From the IMG/VR virus record IMGVR_UViG_3300022198_002526, positions 1 through 28,593 of that record: a DNA stretch of 28,593 nt; one strand, 5' to 3'. Below the pieces are notes generated by a model. That model was not told where the DNA came from and did no database searches. It saw nothing but the letters and a program-made list of their open reading frames with translations. A program made the position numbers and the translations under genes. Positions 14,437 to 24,845 of the stretch are shown here, piece by piece. Position 1 is the stretch's first letter. Each line of letters opens with the position of its first letter. Source of the DNA: a virus.

Positions 14437-16029
14437 TTATACCGCCAGTGCTAATGCTCTCATGTCTGTTATTCTAGGTGCAAATGCAGGATTTGTTCCT
14501 ACCATCACAATCTTAATTGCAAATGAAGAAAACTCATCTAGTCCTTCTGCTGTAAACTTTTGTTCATAGAAACTATCATAGTAATCACCGTTGTATGGTG
14601 ATTGTGAACGACTTTCTGAATAATTAATAGTATCATCGGCAACACCTGTGCTATTAAAATATTCATATGGTATTTCATCAAAACTTCTATTATCATTAAC
14701 ACGTCTTAACTTATATAAAACTTTAATGGATGCAGTTGGATGATTGTTTGCACTTACTCTCACATCTAATGCAGTTGCAGGATTAGCTAGTGAAATTTCT
14801 TTTGTAACATATTTTGAACTTACACTTCCACTATTACCCTCTGTTTCATCTTTGAATCCTGTTGTGTTACCTGATGTCGGATTATCTAATCGATTAGATA
14901 CAGCAATTAAATTTGTTCTTGCCAAATCAATTACTGGTGAAAGATTTTCATTAGCAGTAATCATATCAATTTCATATGTTAAAGATTTGACACTTGATAA
15001 ATTATTTGTTTCATTAATACCCGAAGCAATTTGTTGTTGTGCTTCGAAATAAAAGTTATCGTTAGGAACTATTTGTATCTTATTAGCAGCGGTTGCCTTT
15101 GTATAAGCGGTTTCAGAACCATGAATTGATTTCTTTGTTGTTGCACGAACATAATGTTTAGCGTCTGTATCTGTAAAACCAAGTTGTCCAATTTGTGGAT
15201 ATAAAACTTCAAACGGCACATTGTAAGTTGCAGTCACACTAGAACCACCAATGACACCATCAGCAGTTGTACTTGTAGTTACAGTAATTGTATAACTATC
15301 TAATGTCACATTAGCAATTGTGTGTGTTGTGTTGATTTCACTAATAGGAATACCGTTAGATGTATTAGATGAATTACCTGTAACTCCAGCAATAGTCACA
15401 CGATCACCTGTTGACATACCATGATTGATATGATTTACTTTTAAAATTTTTGGATTACCACCAAATGCAGTACCAGATCCTGCAGATGAATTTGTTTCAA
15501 TTGGATTTGCAGTCAATAATTCAGATGATAAAGCATTATTTTGCAATTCTAAATTTCCAGAAGTAAAAGTTGTGAATTTTGCTTTTCTTAATACAAATTT
15601 TAAATCATCGGTTGCAGTATCTTGTGCAGGACCATCGTTTTGTGCTTTAAATAAACTACCAACTAATGGTTGATCAGAAACTCGTCTTGTTGTTCCAAGA
15701 ATAGTGCCACCCAATTCTGAAACATATAACTTATAATTTTTACTATTTGATTCAACAGATATACCATAAAGAACACCACCTTGTAAATAAACAGGACTAT
15801 CAAATGTAAATGTTGTTGCGGTAGATCCGTCAGTTGATGTATTAATAGCAGAGGGAATTTTTGTCACTCTACTAAAAGGTAATTCTTTTATATTAGGAAG
15901 TTCCATTGTAGTTTCTGTTAAATAAACACTAACAGGTATTGTACTATCTTTTGATTGAAAAAATAAATCAATTGATGTTACAAAACACCCCTCACCTATA
16001 TTGTTTAAAAATGTTTGTGCTATTGCCAT
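14437..16029 (-). CDS. Virion structural protein of the outer baseplate/fibre connector (530 aa)
   Basis: Three regions are visible. Residues about 1-170 form a beta domain opening AIAQTFLNNIGEGCFVTSID and including VYLQGGVLYGISVES. A middle part (about 190-275) contains HINHGMSTGDRVTIAG, a motif recurrent in marine-phage virion proteins. The C-terminal 180 residues include IDLARTNLIAVSNRLDN, ASIKVLYKLRRVNDNRSFDE and FAIKIVMVGTNPAFAPRITD. The gene follows the DUF4815 protein by six bases, so both are probably made together and sit side by side at the baseplate rim; that is inference from order. GAGGAAAA is placed ahead of the ATG. No enzymatic motif is seen. Confidence 0.75.
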   Translation of the reverse strand: MAIAQTFLNNIGEGCFVTSIDLFFQSKDSTIPVSVYLTETTMELPNIKELPFSRVTKIPSAINTSTDGSTATTFTFDSPVYLQGGVLYGISVESNSKNYKLYVSELGGTILGTTRRVSDQPLVGSLFKAQNDGPAQDTATDDLKFVLRKAKFTTFTSGNLELQNNALSSELLTANPIETNSSAGSGTAFGGNPKILKVNHINHGMSTGDRVTIAGVTGNSSNTSNGIPISEINTTHTIANVTLDSYTITVTTSTTADGVIGGSSVTATYNVPFEVLYPQIGQLGFTDTDAKHYVRATTKKSIHGSETAYTKATAANKIQIVPNDNFYFEAQQQIASGINETNNLSSVKSLTYEIDMITANENLSPVIDLARTNLIAVSNRLDNPTSGNTTGFKDETEGNSGSVSSKYVTKEISLANPATALDVRVSANNHPTASIKVLYKLRRVNDNRSFDEIPYEYFNSTGVADDTINYSESRSQSPYNGDYYDSFYEQKFTAEGLDEFSSFAIKIVMVGTNPAFAPRITDMRALALAV

Positions 16030-16035
16030 ATCAAT

Positions 16036-19000
16036 CTATTTTCCTCTACTCCATTTTGTTCCACGCCATGTTGAACCCGTAGCTGTTTTTACTTTATAAG
16101 CTACAATGTTATTATTTCTGTATCTCACTTCTGGAGTCCAACTTTGACCCCCACCACCACGATCTGAAGGACTATTATTTTGTCTTATTACTGTTGTTGA
16201 TGTGCTTGATACTCGTTTTGCCGTTGCTGATTCATATAAATTGGTTTGTTGTATTGCAGGAACTCTTGTTGCATAAATTGTTTCTTCTTGTGATGCTATC
16301 AATCCTTTTGCTGTATATGTTGCAGTTGCAAAAGTTTCAACTTCATCATTACTATTAAAGTTATCAGATTCACTTGTTAATCTAAATCTTCTATCACCAG
16401 TTCTCCATTTTGGATTGCCACTCACATTTGGATTCGGTATTGCAAATGTTCCTGTTAACGAACCATTAGCATCTGTCACTAGATTATCACCTAATGAACC
16501 ACCATTTGGTGTACAATATACAGACACATTAATTTCTTCAAAATACGGATAAACTCTTGTATTTGGTTTCATATTTTCAGCAGTAAATGTAATTGTGTTT
16601 TCTCTTATATAAGTTGCAAAAGCAACATCTACAACTTTTTCTCCAAGAGATTGTTTAATAACATTTGATCCTAAAGTCTTTTTAATACCTGTTCTGGATT
16701 GTGTTCCTGTTTGACCAATTGTAGTTGTTCTTGTATTACCAGATGTTGTGTCTTCTTTAAATGTTCCTGTCCAGTTGTATTGCCATTCATTCCAAAATGT
16801 TCCTGTTACAAATGATGGATTTGGAATATCTTTTACAGAATTATATAATGATTCATTATTTACAATAAGATCAGGACGAACATTTGTATCTTTCCATTCA
16901 TCTATATCTGGTGATAATTTAATGTTTCCTATATGATTAAATACATCAAAAGGATTAACATTAACACTTTTTGTTGCACTTGTATTTTGTACTAAAACTT
17001 CTTCGGTATAAGGTAATGTAATTAAATCACCTGTCTTTTTATAACCACTGTTTGTTCTCTGGGTATCAGTAGTATTAACTTCAATCATTTTAACTTGTCT
17101 TGTGGAACAAACTGGTCGTACTACGCCTTCATGTAAGTCCATTGCACATTTATATTCTAATGAAGTTGTATCACCAACATCATGTCCTTTAAATGAATCA
17201 ACAACAAAACCATTTTTAAATCTATCTAAACCATCAGCATCTTGCACTTGTGTATTTAATGCAGTTTGTTCTAATAATGAAAGTTGTGTATAATATTCTA
17301 AATTTTCAATTCTGTTTTCTAGTTTACCAATATCTCTCATTGTATATCTACGATTATCAATAGGTTTAATTACTACATCAGCAGTATTAAATGTATATGC
17401 AGGTAGTTTTAAATAGTATAATAACATTGCATCATCCATTTTTTCAGGTCTTTGCGGATCAATTGCAGCTGCACCTCGTGCCTGTTTAAAATATCCATAC
17501 TTATCTAAGTAAATTGCATCAATACGTGAAAGATAATATTCAAAATCACATCTGAAATTTGTTCCTGGTTTAATTAAGTCAACAGCAACAGCACCAGTTG
17601 ATGGTCCTGGTGATTGTGCGTTATCAAAGAATGTGGAAACAGTAGTATCAGTGCCATCATATCCAGCAATATCATAATCACCAACTCTTGGTCTAAAGTC
17701 AACACAATCTCTTAATTGTAATGTACCTTTTAGTGATGAATTAAAACTTGGAATGTTTTCATAATCAACAGCACCTGCATAACTATCTACTGAAAAATAA
17801 TCACCAGCACTGTGTGAAAAATAATCAAAGTTAATTAATAATCTTCCTGTTGGTAGTGATTGACCAGGTTTTAAAACAAGATGTCCAATACCATAAAAAT
17901 TATCTCTTTGCCCATTATCTAATGTAAATCGATCAGTGATATTTTCATCACTTGTTGTTGCCGCTGTTGAGAAATCAGCAGCCATGTAAACTGAATTTAA
18001 TGCATAGATATCTGCTTTGCCTAAAGATATTCTACCTTCTTGAGCATTTGCCTGTGTAGTAACTGCTAGTGTTTGACCAGCAACTAATGTTTTTGTTTTT
18101 TCGTTTGCAACTGCTCTTGTGATTGTTGCATATAACTTAACTTTATGTCCTGCATAACCAGAACCCAAATTAATTGTTAACTGTTTAGCTGCAGTCGGAG
18201 ATCCTGTAAAAGATGTACTACCATCAATATCAATAATATCACCAACAGCACCAGAACCACCTCCACCCAATGACATGATCGATAATGTATAATCAGCATC
18301 AGCATAAGTGTCAAATGTTTCGTTGGCACCAGCATCAAAAGCGGCAACACCTGATCCGTTGAGTGTTTTTACAAACTGTCGTCTTATAGTAAATGTAGTA
18401 TCTGTTAACTCATTGTTAGATGCTGTTTTTAAAGTTTTAATTGTATCAAAAGGTAATTTAAATACTAAAGAATTATCTCCTGATTTGTAAAGTCTTACAC
18501 GTCTTCTTTCAAACGGAGATGATGTGGCACCATCAGCAGTTGTGACAGTTGCAGTTAATGTTAGTGTTGTATCATCTGTAATTGATGAAACTGTCGCAGT
18601 TATTTCTTCACCAGTGTCATCTGTAAATGCAATAACATCACCAGCAAGCAGTTCTGTTGTAAACTTTGTTCCTTTACCTATAAGAGTTGTTGTGTCTGAT
18701 ACGGTTGCAATACTAATAGATCCTGTTAATGTTAATTGTGATTCATCAAATGGATCAGTTGAATCGTTTGTTAAAACTGTATCAGCAGTAAATGTAACAG
18801 TTGAACTATCATCTGAAATATCATCAACAACTACAACTTGTTTAGCATTTGCTAAATCATAAGTTGTTACACCATTAGATGCAACGGTAGATGTATTTCC
18901 TGTTTCATCTGATAAAGATTCTCCAGCAACAAATGTACCTTTAACATTGGATAGAATGTATAATCCTGCAGTATCACTATCTGTTTCGATAATACCAGTT

Positions 19001-20505
19001 GCGCCTGAAGTACCACCTGTTAGTGTTTCACCAACAGCAAGTGTAATAGAACCAGTAGTTGCAACATGAGTGAATGCTGATATATTAAATAAACCTAGTT
19101 TGTAAATTGATGTTGTGTTAGATGAAGATGCACCAACTGTACCTGAATCATACTCAAAGAATCTTGCGTTAGCAACACCAATTAAATTTTGATTTGCACC
19201 TGAGCCAACGTTTGCAGTACCTCTACTTGCAGTTGCAGTTTTATATAAACGAACTTTTTTAAATGCGTTAGTTTCACCAGATACAAAACCAATATCAGGT
19301 GAACCATAAATATTCGTAACCTTAATATAATTTCCAATTTGTGCAGCTGTTGTTGAGTTGTTGATTGTATCAAAATCTCTTGGTTTATCTATTGTAACAT
19401 AATTTGTTCCTTGGGTATCTAATTCATAACCACGAACATAAGCTTTACCTTTTGACATTGCAATTGCAAGTAAAGCTTTTGATTGATCTGCTGTGTAAAC
19501 ATCTTCATAATAAGTTACACCTGAATTTTCTACACCACGATAGATACCACGACCATACTTAGAATCGCCTGAAGCATAATAATGTTCTCTTACATCAATA
19601 TCAAAATTTTGTACTACATAATCACCACTTTCATCATATGTTCTTCTTGCTAAGGTATCTTCTAAAATATTATAATCTGTTTTAGTAACTTTACTTTGTA
19701 AACTACCAGTTTTAATTTGCAACAACTCTAAAAAAACATCATCATCTGTATCTGTTAATGTTTTTTTAGCAAGTGTTAATGTAATTTTAAATCGATGAGC
19801 ACCTGGTGCATTTTCGTTTGATGATCCTTGTGCATTGTCATTTAGTGATGCATCACCAGAAGGTGTAGTAAAACTTTCTGTAACTGTAAAACCAACTCTA
19901 TAACTTGGTGATGTGCTATATGGGTCTAATACAATAGTTTGATCTGTATTTCTTACAAAGAAACCATTAATATAATAAACACCTGCTTGAACGTTGACAG
20001 CAGAACCAATACCAGTTGCATCAGTATCAATTGGTAATACAGTAGCACTTACACCAACAGTTGCAGTTTCACCACCATCACCTGTTAACGATTCACCGTC
20101 TGTAAATCTTTTTGTTGTATTATTTGTTCCTTGTTTTTTATATGCAACATATATTGTAGCAGCTGAAGTTGCAGTTGATTCTGCCGTATTAACTACTTCA
20201 GCAACAACACCACTTGTTCCTCCAGTAAATACAGTACCAAGTAAATCAGAAACACTAGAAGTCGAATAAGCAGAAAGTTTAACATATTCATATGCTGGAT
20301 TATAAGTTACTTCACCAGGAATAACTTGAGCACCATCTTTGAACATATGATTGCCAAATCTTGAAATTTGATTTTGTAGGATAGATTGTAGTTGAGTTAG
20401 TTCTCTTGCTTGAACAGCATAACCAGGTCGAAATAGAACTCGATGAAAATTTTTATCCTCACTAAAATCGTCATAGTATGGATTAACATTAAAGTTAGTT
20501 GCCAT
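16036..20505 (-). CDS. DUF4815-type baseplate structural protein, gp10-like position (1489 aa)
   Basis: The N-terminus NPYYDDFSEDKNFHRVLFRP followed by GYAVQARELTQLQSILQNQI (about 8-48) is the hallmark of DUF4815 proteins of T4-like marine phages. These occupy the place of the gp10 wedge or fibre-socket protein. A central region (about 450-640) is Thr/Ser/Asp-rich with VGETLTGGTSGATG-type units. A helical segment, LENRIENLEYYTQLSLLEQT, lies near 1060. A beta domain near 1310-1375 contains YFEEINVSVYCTPNGGS. The C-terminus is basic and Gly/Arg-rich (GSTWRGTKWSRGK). It is the longest gene here, and lies between gp8 and the 530-aa protein. The baseplate role is well supported by family and context; exact equivalence to T4 gp10 is not. 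Confidence 0.8.
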   Translation of the reverse strand: MATNFNVNPYYDDFSEDKNFHRVLFRPGYAVQARELTQLQSILQNQISRFGNHMFKDGAQVIPGEVTYNPAYEYVKLSAYSTSSVSDLLGTVFTGGTSGVVAEVVNTAESTATSAATIYVAYKKQGTNNTTKRFTDGESLTGDGGETATVGVSATVLPIDTDATGIGSAVNVQAGVYYINGFFVRNTDQTIVLDPYSTSPSYRVGFTVTESFTTPSGDASLNDNAQGSSNENAPGAHRFKITLTLAKKTLTDTDDDVFLELLQIKTGSLQSKVTKTDYNILEDTLARRTYDESGDYVVQNFDIDVREHYYASGDSKYGRGIYRGVENSGVTYYEDVYTADQSKALLAIAMSKGKAYVRGYELDTQGTNYVTIDKPRDFDTINNSTTAAQIGNYIKVTNIYGSPDIGFVSGETNAFKKVRLYKTATASRGTANVGSGANQNLIGVANARFFEYDSGTVGASSSNTTSIYKLGLFNISAFTHVATTGSITLAVGETLTGGTSGATGIIETDSDTAGLYILSNVKGTFVAGESLSDETGNTSTVASNGVTTYDLANAKQVVVVDDISDDSSTVTFTADTVLTNDSTDPFDESQLTLTGSISIATVSDTTTLIGKGTKFTTELLAGDVIAFTDDTGEEITATVSSITDDTTLTLTATVTTADGATSSPFERRRVRLYKSGDNSLVFKLPFDTIKTLKTASNNELTDTTFTIRRQFVKTLNGSGVAAFDAGANETFDTYADADYTLSIMSLGGGGSGAVGDIIDIDGSTSFTGSPTAAKQLTINLGSGYAGHKVKLYATITRAVANEKTKTLVAGQTLAVTTQANAQEGRISLGKADIYALNSVYMAADFSTAATTSDENITDRFTLDNGQRDNFYGIGHLVLKPGQSLPTGRLLINFDYFSHSAGDYFSVDSYAGAVDYENIPSFNSSLKGTLQLRDCVDFRPRVGDYDIAGYDGTDTTVSTFFDNAQSPGPSTGAVAVDLIKPGTNFRCDFEYYLSRIDAIYLDKYGYFKQARGAAAIDPQRPEKMDDAMLLYYLKLPAYTFNTADVVIKPIDNRRYTMRDIGKLENRIENLEYYTQLSLLEQTALNTQVQDADGLDRFKNGFVVDSFKGHDVGDTTSLEYKCAMDLHEGVVRPVCSTRQVKMIEVNTTDTQRTNSGYKKTGDLITLPYTEEVLVQNTSATKSVNVNPFDVFNHIGNIKLSPDIDEWKDTNVRPDLIVNNESLYNSVKDIPNPSFVTGTFWNEWQYNWTGTFKEDTTSGNTRTTTIGQTGTQSRTGIKKTLGSNVIKQSLGEKVVDVAFATYIRENTITFTAENMKPNTRVYPYFEEINVSVYCTPNGGSLGDNLVTDANGSLTGTFAIPNPNVSGNPKWRTGDRRFRLTSESDNFNSNDEVETFATATYTAKGLIASQEETIYATRVPAIQQTNLYESATAKRVSSTSTTVIRQNNSPSDRGGGGQSWTPEVRYRNNNIVAYKVKTATGSTWRGTKWSRGK

Positions 20506-20511
20506 AATTTA

Positions 20512-21897
20512 TTAGAACTCCACTATGAGTTTGATGTTTTCTGTTTGATCAGCAGCTCTTGAAATTGGTTTTCTGTTTTCAATATAAAGTATATCGCCAC
20601 TATCATGTGTTAGTTCAGGTGTTGTATCAACACTTGAAGGAGATCCAGAAATACCAGATGTTGCACCTGTGACAGTATCGGAAACTGTAAACTCTGTTAA
20701 ATCTCCACTTGCATCAACACCTTGATTTGCAAACTGTGGTTGAATATATCTTAATACATAAGTTGATGTATTGTAATCAACAACGTATCCAACAGCACCT
20801 GTTGAACTTCCTGTAATCTTTTCATCAACTGTAAATGTTCCAGGGTCAGAAGCAAAAGTCATAGACTTAGTTGCATCTAATGTTGATGCAGTTGCAGTTG
20901 AACCTGTTGTACTATCAACGGGATTTCTTACTAATGCAATTCTTCTAAAGTCATTGTCAGTTGTAAACTCACCACTTTCACTTTGTGTTAAGTCCACATT
21001 TAACATGACAAAGAATCCACCTAATTCTTTTACACAATCAGTAGCGTGTCCACCTTCAGGTGAAATAATGAAATCAATATCAGCACCAGATACACTTCCA
21101 ATATCAGAAGCAAGAACACTTGCAAATGTATAACCAGAACCTGCGTTAGTTATTGTCACTGAAGTTACAGCACCAGATGATACAACAACTGTACAAACAC
21201 CACCAGAGCCATCTCCACGAATAGTGACAGATGTATAAGTGTTATCAGTACCAGAGGATCCACCGTCTGTGATTTTGACATTCTCAATAGCGCCAGCAGT
21301 TGTAGAGTAGTCAGTTGATTCGGTAGAAACATGCATGAAATCGGTTGATAAGAAAGCAGCTTGTTCAGCGGCAGTTAGTGAATACATATACTTCCACTTG
21401 TAACTATCAGCAGTTGTAAATACACTTGTTGATTTATTACCTGTAGGTTCAGTTGTTGATGCACCGCCACTGTTATTGTCGATACATTTATAAACATCAT
21501 ATGTACTATTCATTACATAGAAGGTCGCATCAAATAAATTTGTTGCACCAGAAGTAGCAGAAATTGTAGATCCTGCTGTATTGATGTTTCCGTAATCGTG
21601 TCTGTAATAATCATAGACTGTACCTGAAGTCCAGTTTCTTCTTGGAATGACTATTGATACATCAGAACTTGTAATCTTTTTAGCAGATAACATATCATCG
21701 TAAGCATAAAACTCAGACCCTATGTCATCGTTTGGAGTTGGTGGGGCTGCATCAGTACCATCATTGAATGCTTGATTATCAACAAATGCTTGAGGACGAC
21801 CAATGCCTAGATAGTAAGTATCGCCGGCTTCACCAAAACTCTCATTAAATTGTTCAGCACTGTGAACTCGAAATTTGTTAGTTATTATTGCTGGCAT
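20512..21897 (-). CDS. 8: Baseplate wedge protein gp8-like (461 aa)
   Basis: The N-terminal half carries the landmarks of T4 gp8 in order: IITNKFRVHSAEQFNESFG (T4 has IVTSKFRTEKMLNFYNSIG), YLGIGRPQAF, a Pro-rich AAPPTPNDD, VIPRRNW (T4 VIPRRDW), VYKCIDNNSGG (T4 VYRCLD) and DSYKWKYMYSL (T4 GYVWEYLFEI). gp8 dimers link gp10, gp7 and gp6 in each wedge of the T4 baseplate. This protein is about 125 residues longer than the 334-residue T4 gp8 as I recall it. The extra length lies in Gly/Thr/Ser-rich repeats such as SVTITNAGSGYTF and ITGSSTGAVGYVV. An exact late box lies 26 bases ahead of the ATG. Confidence 0.88.
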   Translation of the reverse strand: MPAIITNKFRVHSAEQFNESFGEAGDTYYLGIGRPQAFVDNQAFNDGTDAAPPTPNDDIGSEFYAYDDMLSAKKITSSDVSIVIPRRNWTSGTVYDYYRHDYGNINTAGSTISATSGATNLFDATFYVMNSTYDVYKCIDNNSGGASTTEPTGNKSTSVFTTADSYKWKYMYSLTAAEQAAFLSTDFMHVSTESTDYSTTAGAIENVKITDGGSSGTDNTYTSVTIRGDGSGGVCTVVVSSGAVTSVTITNAGSGYTFASVLASDIGSVSGADIDFIISPEGGHATDCVKELGGFFVMLNVDLTQSESGEFTTDNDFRRIALVRNPVDSTTGSTATASTLDATKSMTFASDPGTFTVDEKITGSSTGAVGYVVDYNTSTYVLRYIQPQFANQGVDASGDLTEFTVSDTVTGATSGISGSPSSVDTTPELTHDSGDILYIENRKPISRAADQTENIKLIVEF

Positions 21898-21923
21898 CTT
21901 TCATTAAACTCCATTTACTTTAT

Positions 21924-21931
21924 TATTTATA
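21924..21931 (-). promoter_or_regulatory. T4-type late promoter box TATAAATA
   Basis: An exact box lies in the 41-base gap between the gp7-like gene and gp8. It is followed by AATAAAGTAAATGGAG and then the gp8 start. Confidence 0.7.
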
Positions 21932-21938
21932 CATCTTT

Positions 21939-24839
21939 TTAAGATGATCTTGTAATCTCAGCGGGAATCGCAAAATTTGTTTTCATCTTAGGATTACTTA
22001 CAAATTCACCCAATCGCACTGCTTGACCATTTAAACTTGTATTTCGTGTACCAGTTAGAACTATCTTGTTTAGTGATCCTATTGTAATTCCGGTATCAGT
22101 ATCATCACTTGTCTGGTCATACAAAGGATGACTAAATGTTCTTGTCTTATATAGTATGTTTTGCAAAGTACCAATTCTCGGACCCATTGTTGCAATACCA
22201 GTTCGAACTTCGATTGAACGAATTGTTTCTGTTGGTAGAGAAGGAAACTTAACAATCTTTTCTGTACTTAATGTAACATCTCTTGTATTAGCACTGAAGG
22301 CTGTATCTTGTTCAATACCACGATTTGGATTTGCACGAACAGAGGTGCCGTCAGTTGTTGTACCTAATCGTCTACCAATCTTCTCAGCAAAGATAACTTC
22401 AAGTAAAGATACAAAGTCACCTTCACCAAATCCATTGAGTAAGGTAAATCCTTTTTTGATTTGTGCATTGACACTTGTACGAATAGAAACTTCTCCAAAA
22501 ACATTGAAACCTGCTGGGTGGATAGAACGTTTTAAATCATCTCTCCAAGATGTAATTGCTTCACCTACTTTAATAACATATGCATAATCTTGGTAGTAGA
22601 AACTATCTTGTATCTTCTTAGTCAACTCAGAAACATGACCATCAACATTAACGAACTCACCTGATGATGTAACAGTTGTACCAACAGTAGATGTTAAAGA
22701 TGCTTGATTTGCTAATACGACAGTTGCAGTTTCACCTGAAGTATTTCCTGTAATTGTTTGACCAACTAAGAATGTTCCGTCAACACTTGTTAATGTTAAA
22801 ATGTTTCGATCACCATCATAGGATTCTATAACGGCAGTTGCAGTGGATAATGATTCGGTAATAAGTGTATCGTTGTCTTCAGCAATAATATCAAATAGTG
22901 TATCATCTTGTACTAAAGTTTCAGCAATTAAATAATCACCATCTTCAGCTTTTAAAAATTCAATCGGACTTGTTCCTAAAATACTTTTCTTTGAAACTGC
23001 TCGTTCATAATCTTGTGTAATGAATAAACCAGATTCATCTTCTAATTGAATACCACCGTCATCACTTTCTAATAAAATTTCGGAAGGACGATTAGGTTCT
23101 AAAACTACTCGATCTTCTCTTGTATCAAACTGTTCTAAGTTTAAATCATAAACAGCGTTCATGGTAATTGTTTCACCAACTGTAAATGATGAAGAAAGAT
23201 TTTCAATTTGCATATGAAGTTTAGGTGTAAGTATTGGTGCAGTTTCATATCGGAAACCATGATCAAGTATGTTGACATCTAACATACGACCTGCATTATT
23301 ACTTACGGCAAATAAACTTGCACTTGTACCTGCGATACTTGAAACTGTTAAAGTAGGAACAGTTGTATAACCTTGACCTTTGTTTGTGATTAAAATATCA
23401 GTGATGTCATCAAGACCACTATTTGTTTGATCTTCCATAATAATGATGTCACCTTCTTCATTGATAAGTCGATCACTATCATCGGATGTTTCTAAAGTAA
23501 AACTACCATTAACAACTCTTACTTCAGCATCTAATCCTGTACCACCTGCACTTGTATTATCAACAACAACATTATCTCCAATTACATAACCAGAACCACC
23601 TGATTCTACTTTGATTGAATCTATTATAGAACCTTGAACATCTCTTACTGTAATACTTGCATTAGAACCAACGGAGGTTGAATTGTCAACTGTAATAACT
23701 TCGTTTGTTGTATAGTAACTTCCTGATTGGGTTACAGTGACATTATCAAGCACTTTGTCTATTGCACAAGTAATAATGACATCTGGATCTGTATTGTCAA
23801 CACCAGTTAAAAGAACTTGTGCTTCTTGGTCAATCTCATCTCCTGTTTCTAATAAAAGAATACCACTATCATCTTCTAAATCAAAGTTATCACCAGTAGA
23901 AGATAAGAATGTTCCTGTAATACTTCCTGAGTTAATAAAGAGTGTTGATACTTCTTGGTTGTTAACTGTTTGTTTTGTAACTAGATCAACAACTGCTGTT
24001 GCTTCTTGTATGACTGTATTACCTACGACTGTTTGTTGTGTGATTGTTTGCCCAACCAAGTTTCCTGTATCACCATCAGATGGTGAAATTAATGTAACTT
24101 TTAAAATTGAATCGACAGACCACTTACCATCGGAGACACGAAGCATATCTCTGTTTGGATAATATATCTCAGGTGTCTGATTGAATAATGCTTTAAAAAA
24201 TATTTCATGTGCTTTTTTAGTTCCTTTAGCACGATATAAATCAATAACTCTTTTTGTAAATTTTCTTTTATCTAAACTATTATCTAATTCATTTGGTATT
24301 GCATCTAAGAAAGCATTTCTAAATTGAATAAAAAATTCATCTAGTGTTTCATCAACATTTGCATATTCTAAAAGTTGATTAATATTTTCTAAAGGATTTG
24401 CTTTATATTTTCCTACTCTTGCAGTTGCATTAGAACTTGAACCAATAATTTCTTCACCAATAATAAATCTTGTATTTGCTGAAATATATAATTTTCCGTT
24501 ATCAGCATCTTCAACTAATATTGTTGCAGTTTGACCAGATGTTTGTCCTGTAATAATTTCACCAGATTGAAATTCACCAATACCAGATTGTTCATCAACA
24601 AGATAATCACCATTATCATTTCCAAATTCATCAGTAGCATTTAGTTGAAGAAAAGATGTAACTTCGGTTTCAAGTAAAATATTATCTACATCACCTTGAT
24701 TGGTAATAGTAAGTTGAGCAGATTCTAAAAGAGTATAATATTGTTTGACAAATTCTAGTAATTGAGGATGACGTGATAAAACAAAGTCAGGTAGTTGTTG
24801 ACTTACATACGATTGGATTTTATCATTATATTTTGCCAT
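21939..24839 (-). CDS. Baseplate wedge protein, gp7-like by position (966 aa)
   Basis: The helical N-terminus LPDFVLSRHPQLLEFVKQYY (about 15-34) and a second conserved stretch, VIDLYRAKGTKKAHEIFFKA (about 199-218), flank a beta insert with GEIITGQTSGQTATI (about 92-106). The middle (about 240-700) is a chain of beta repeats with motifs such as VESGGSGYVIGDNVVVDN and ITNKGQGYTTVPTLTV. The last 250 residues return to a mixed fold (DYAYVIKVGEAITSWRDDLK, HPAGFNVFGEV). Order between gp6 and gp8, and size close to T4 gp7 (1032 aa), argue for the gp7 role of initiating wedge assembly. Sequence similarity to T4 gp7 is not obvious by eye, so the symbol is withheld. It starts seven bases after gp6 stops, with no clear Shine-Dalgarno. 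Confidence 0.7.
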   Translation of the reverse strand: MAKYNDKIQSYVSQQLPDFVLSRHPQLLEFVKQYYTLLESAQLTITNQGDVDNILLETEVTSFLQLNATDEFGNDNGDYLVDEQSGIGEFQSGEIITGQTSGQTATILVEDADNGKLYISANTRFIIGEEIIGSSSNATARVGKYKANPLENINQLLEYANVDETLDEFFIQFRNAFLDAIPNELDNSLDKRKFTKRVIDLYRAKGTKKAHEIFFKALFNQTPEIYYPNRDMLRVSDGKWSVDSILKVTLISPSDGDTGNLVGQTITQQTVVGNTVIQEATAVVDLVTKQTVNNQEVSTLFINSGSITGTFLSSTGDNFDLEDDSGILLLETGDEIDQEAQVLLTGVDNTDPDVIITCAIDKVLDNVTVTQSGSYYTTNEVITVDNSTSVGSNASITVRDVQGSIIDSIKVESGGSGYVIGDNVVVDNTSAGGTGLDAEVRVVNGSFTLETSDDSDRLINEEGDIIIMEDQTNSGLDDITDILITNKGQGYTTVPTLTVSSIAGTSASLFAVSNNAGRMLDVNILDHGFRYETAPILTPKLHMQIENLSSSFTVGETITMNAVYDLNLEQFDTREDRVVLEPNRPSEILLESDDGGIQLEDESGLFITQDYERAVSKKSILGTSPIEFLKAEDGDYLIAETLVQDDTLFDIIAEDNDTLITESLSTATAVIESYDGDRNILTLTSVDGTFLVGQTITGNTSGETATVVLANQASLTSTVGTTVTSSGEFVNVDGHVSELTKKIQDSFYYQDYAYVIKVGEAITSWRDDLKRSIHPAGFNVFGEVSIRTSVNAQIKKGFTLLNGFGEGDFVSLLEVIFAEKIGRRLGTTTDGTSVRANPNRGIEQDTAFSANTRDVTLSTEKIVKFPSLPTETIRSIEVRTGIATMGPRIGTLQNILYKTRTFSHPLYDQTSDDTDTGITIGSLNKIVLTGTRNTSLNGQAVRLGEFVSNPKMKTNFAIPAEITRSS

Positions 24840-24845
24840 TGGTCA

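Noticed and set aside
23737-24162. A 141-codon plus-strand frame opposite the gp7-like gene, and similar ones at 22156-22587 and 18524-18862
   Set aside because: All are shadows in an AT-rich, Val/Ser-rich mirror of beta-repeat genes; none has a ribosome site or a promoter.
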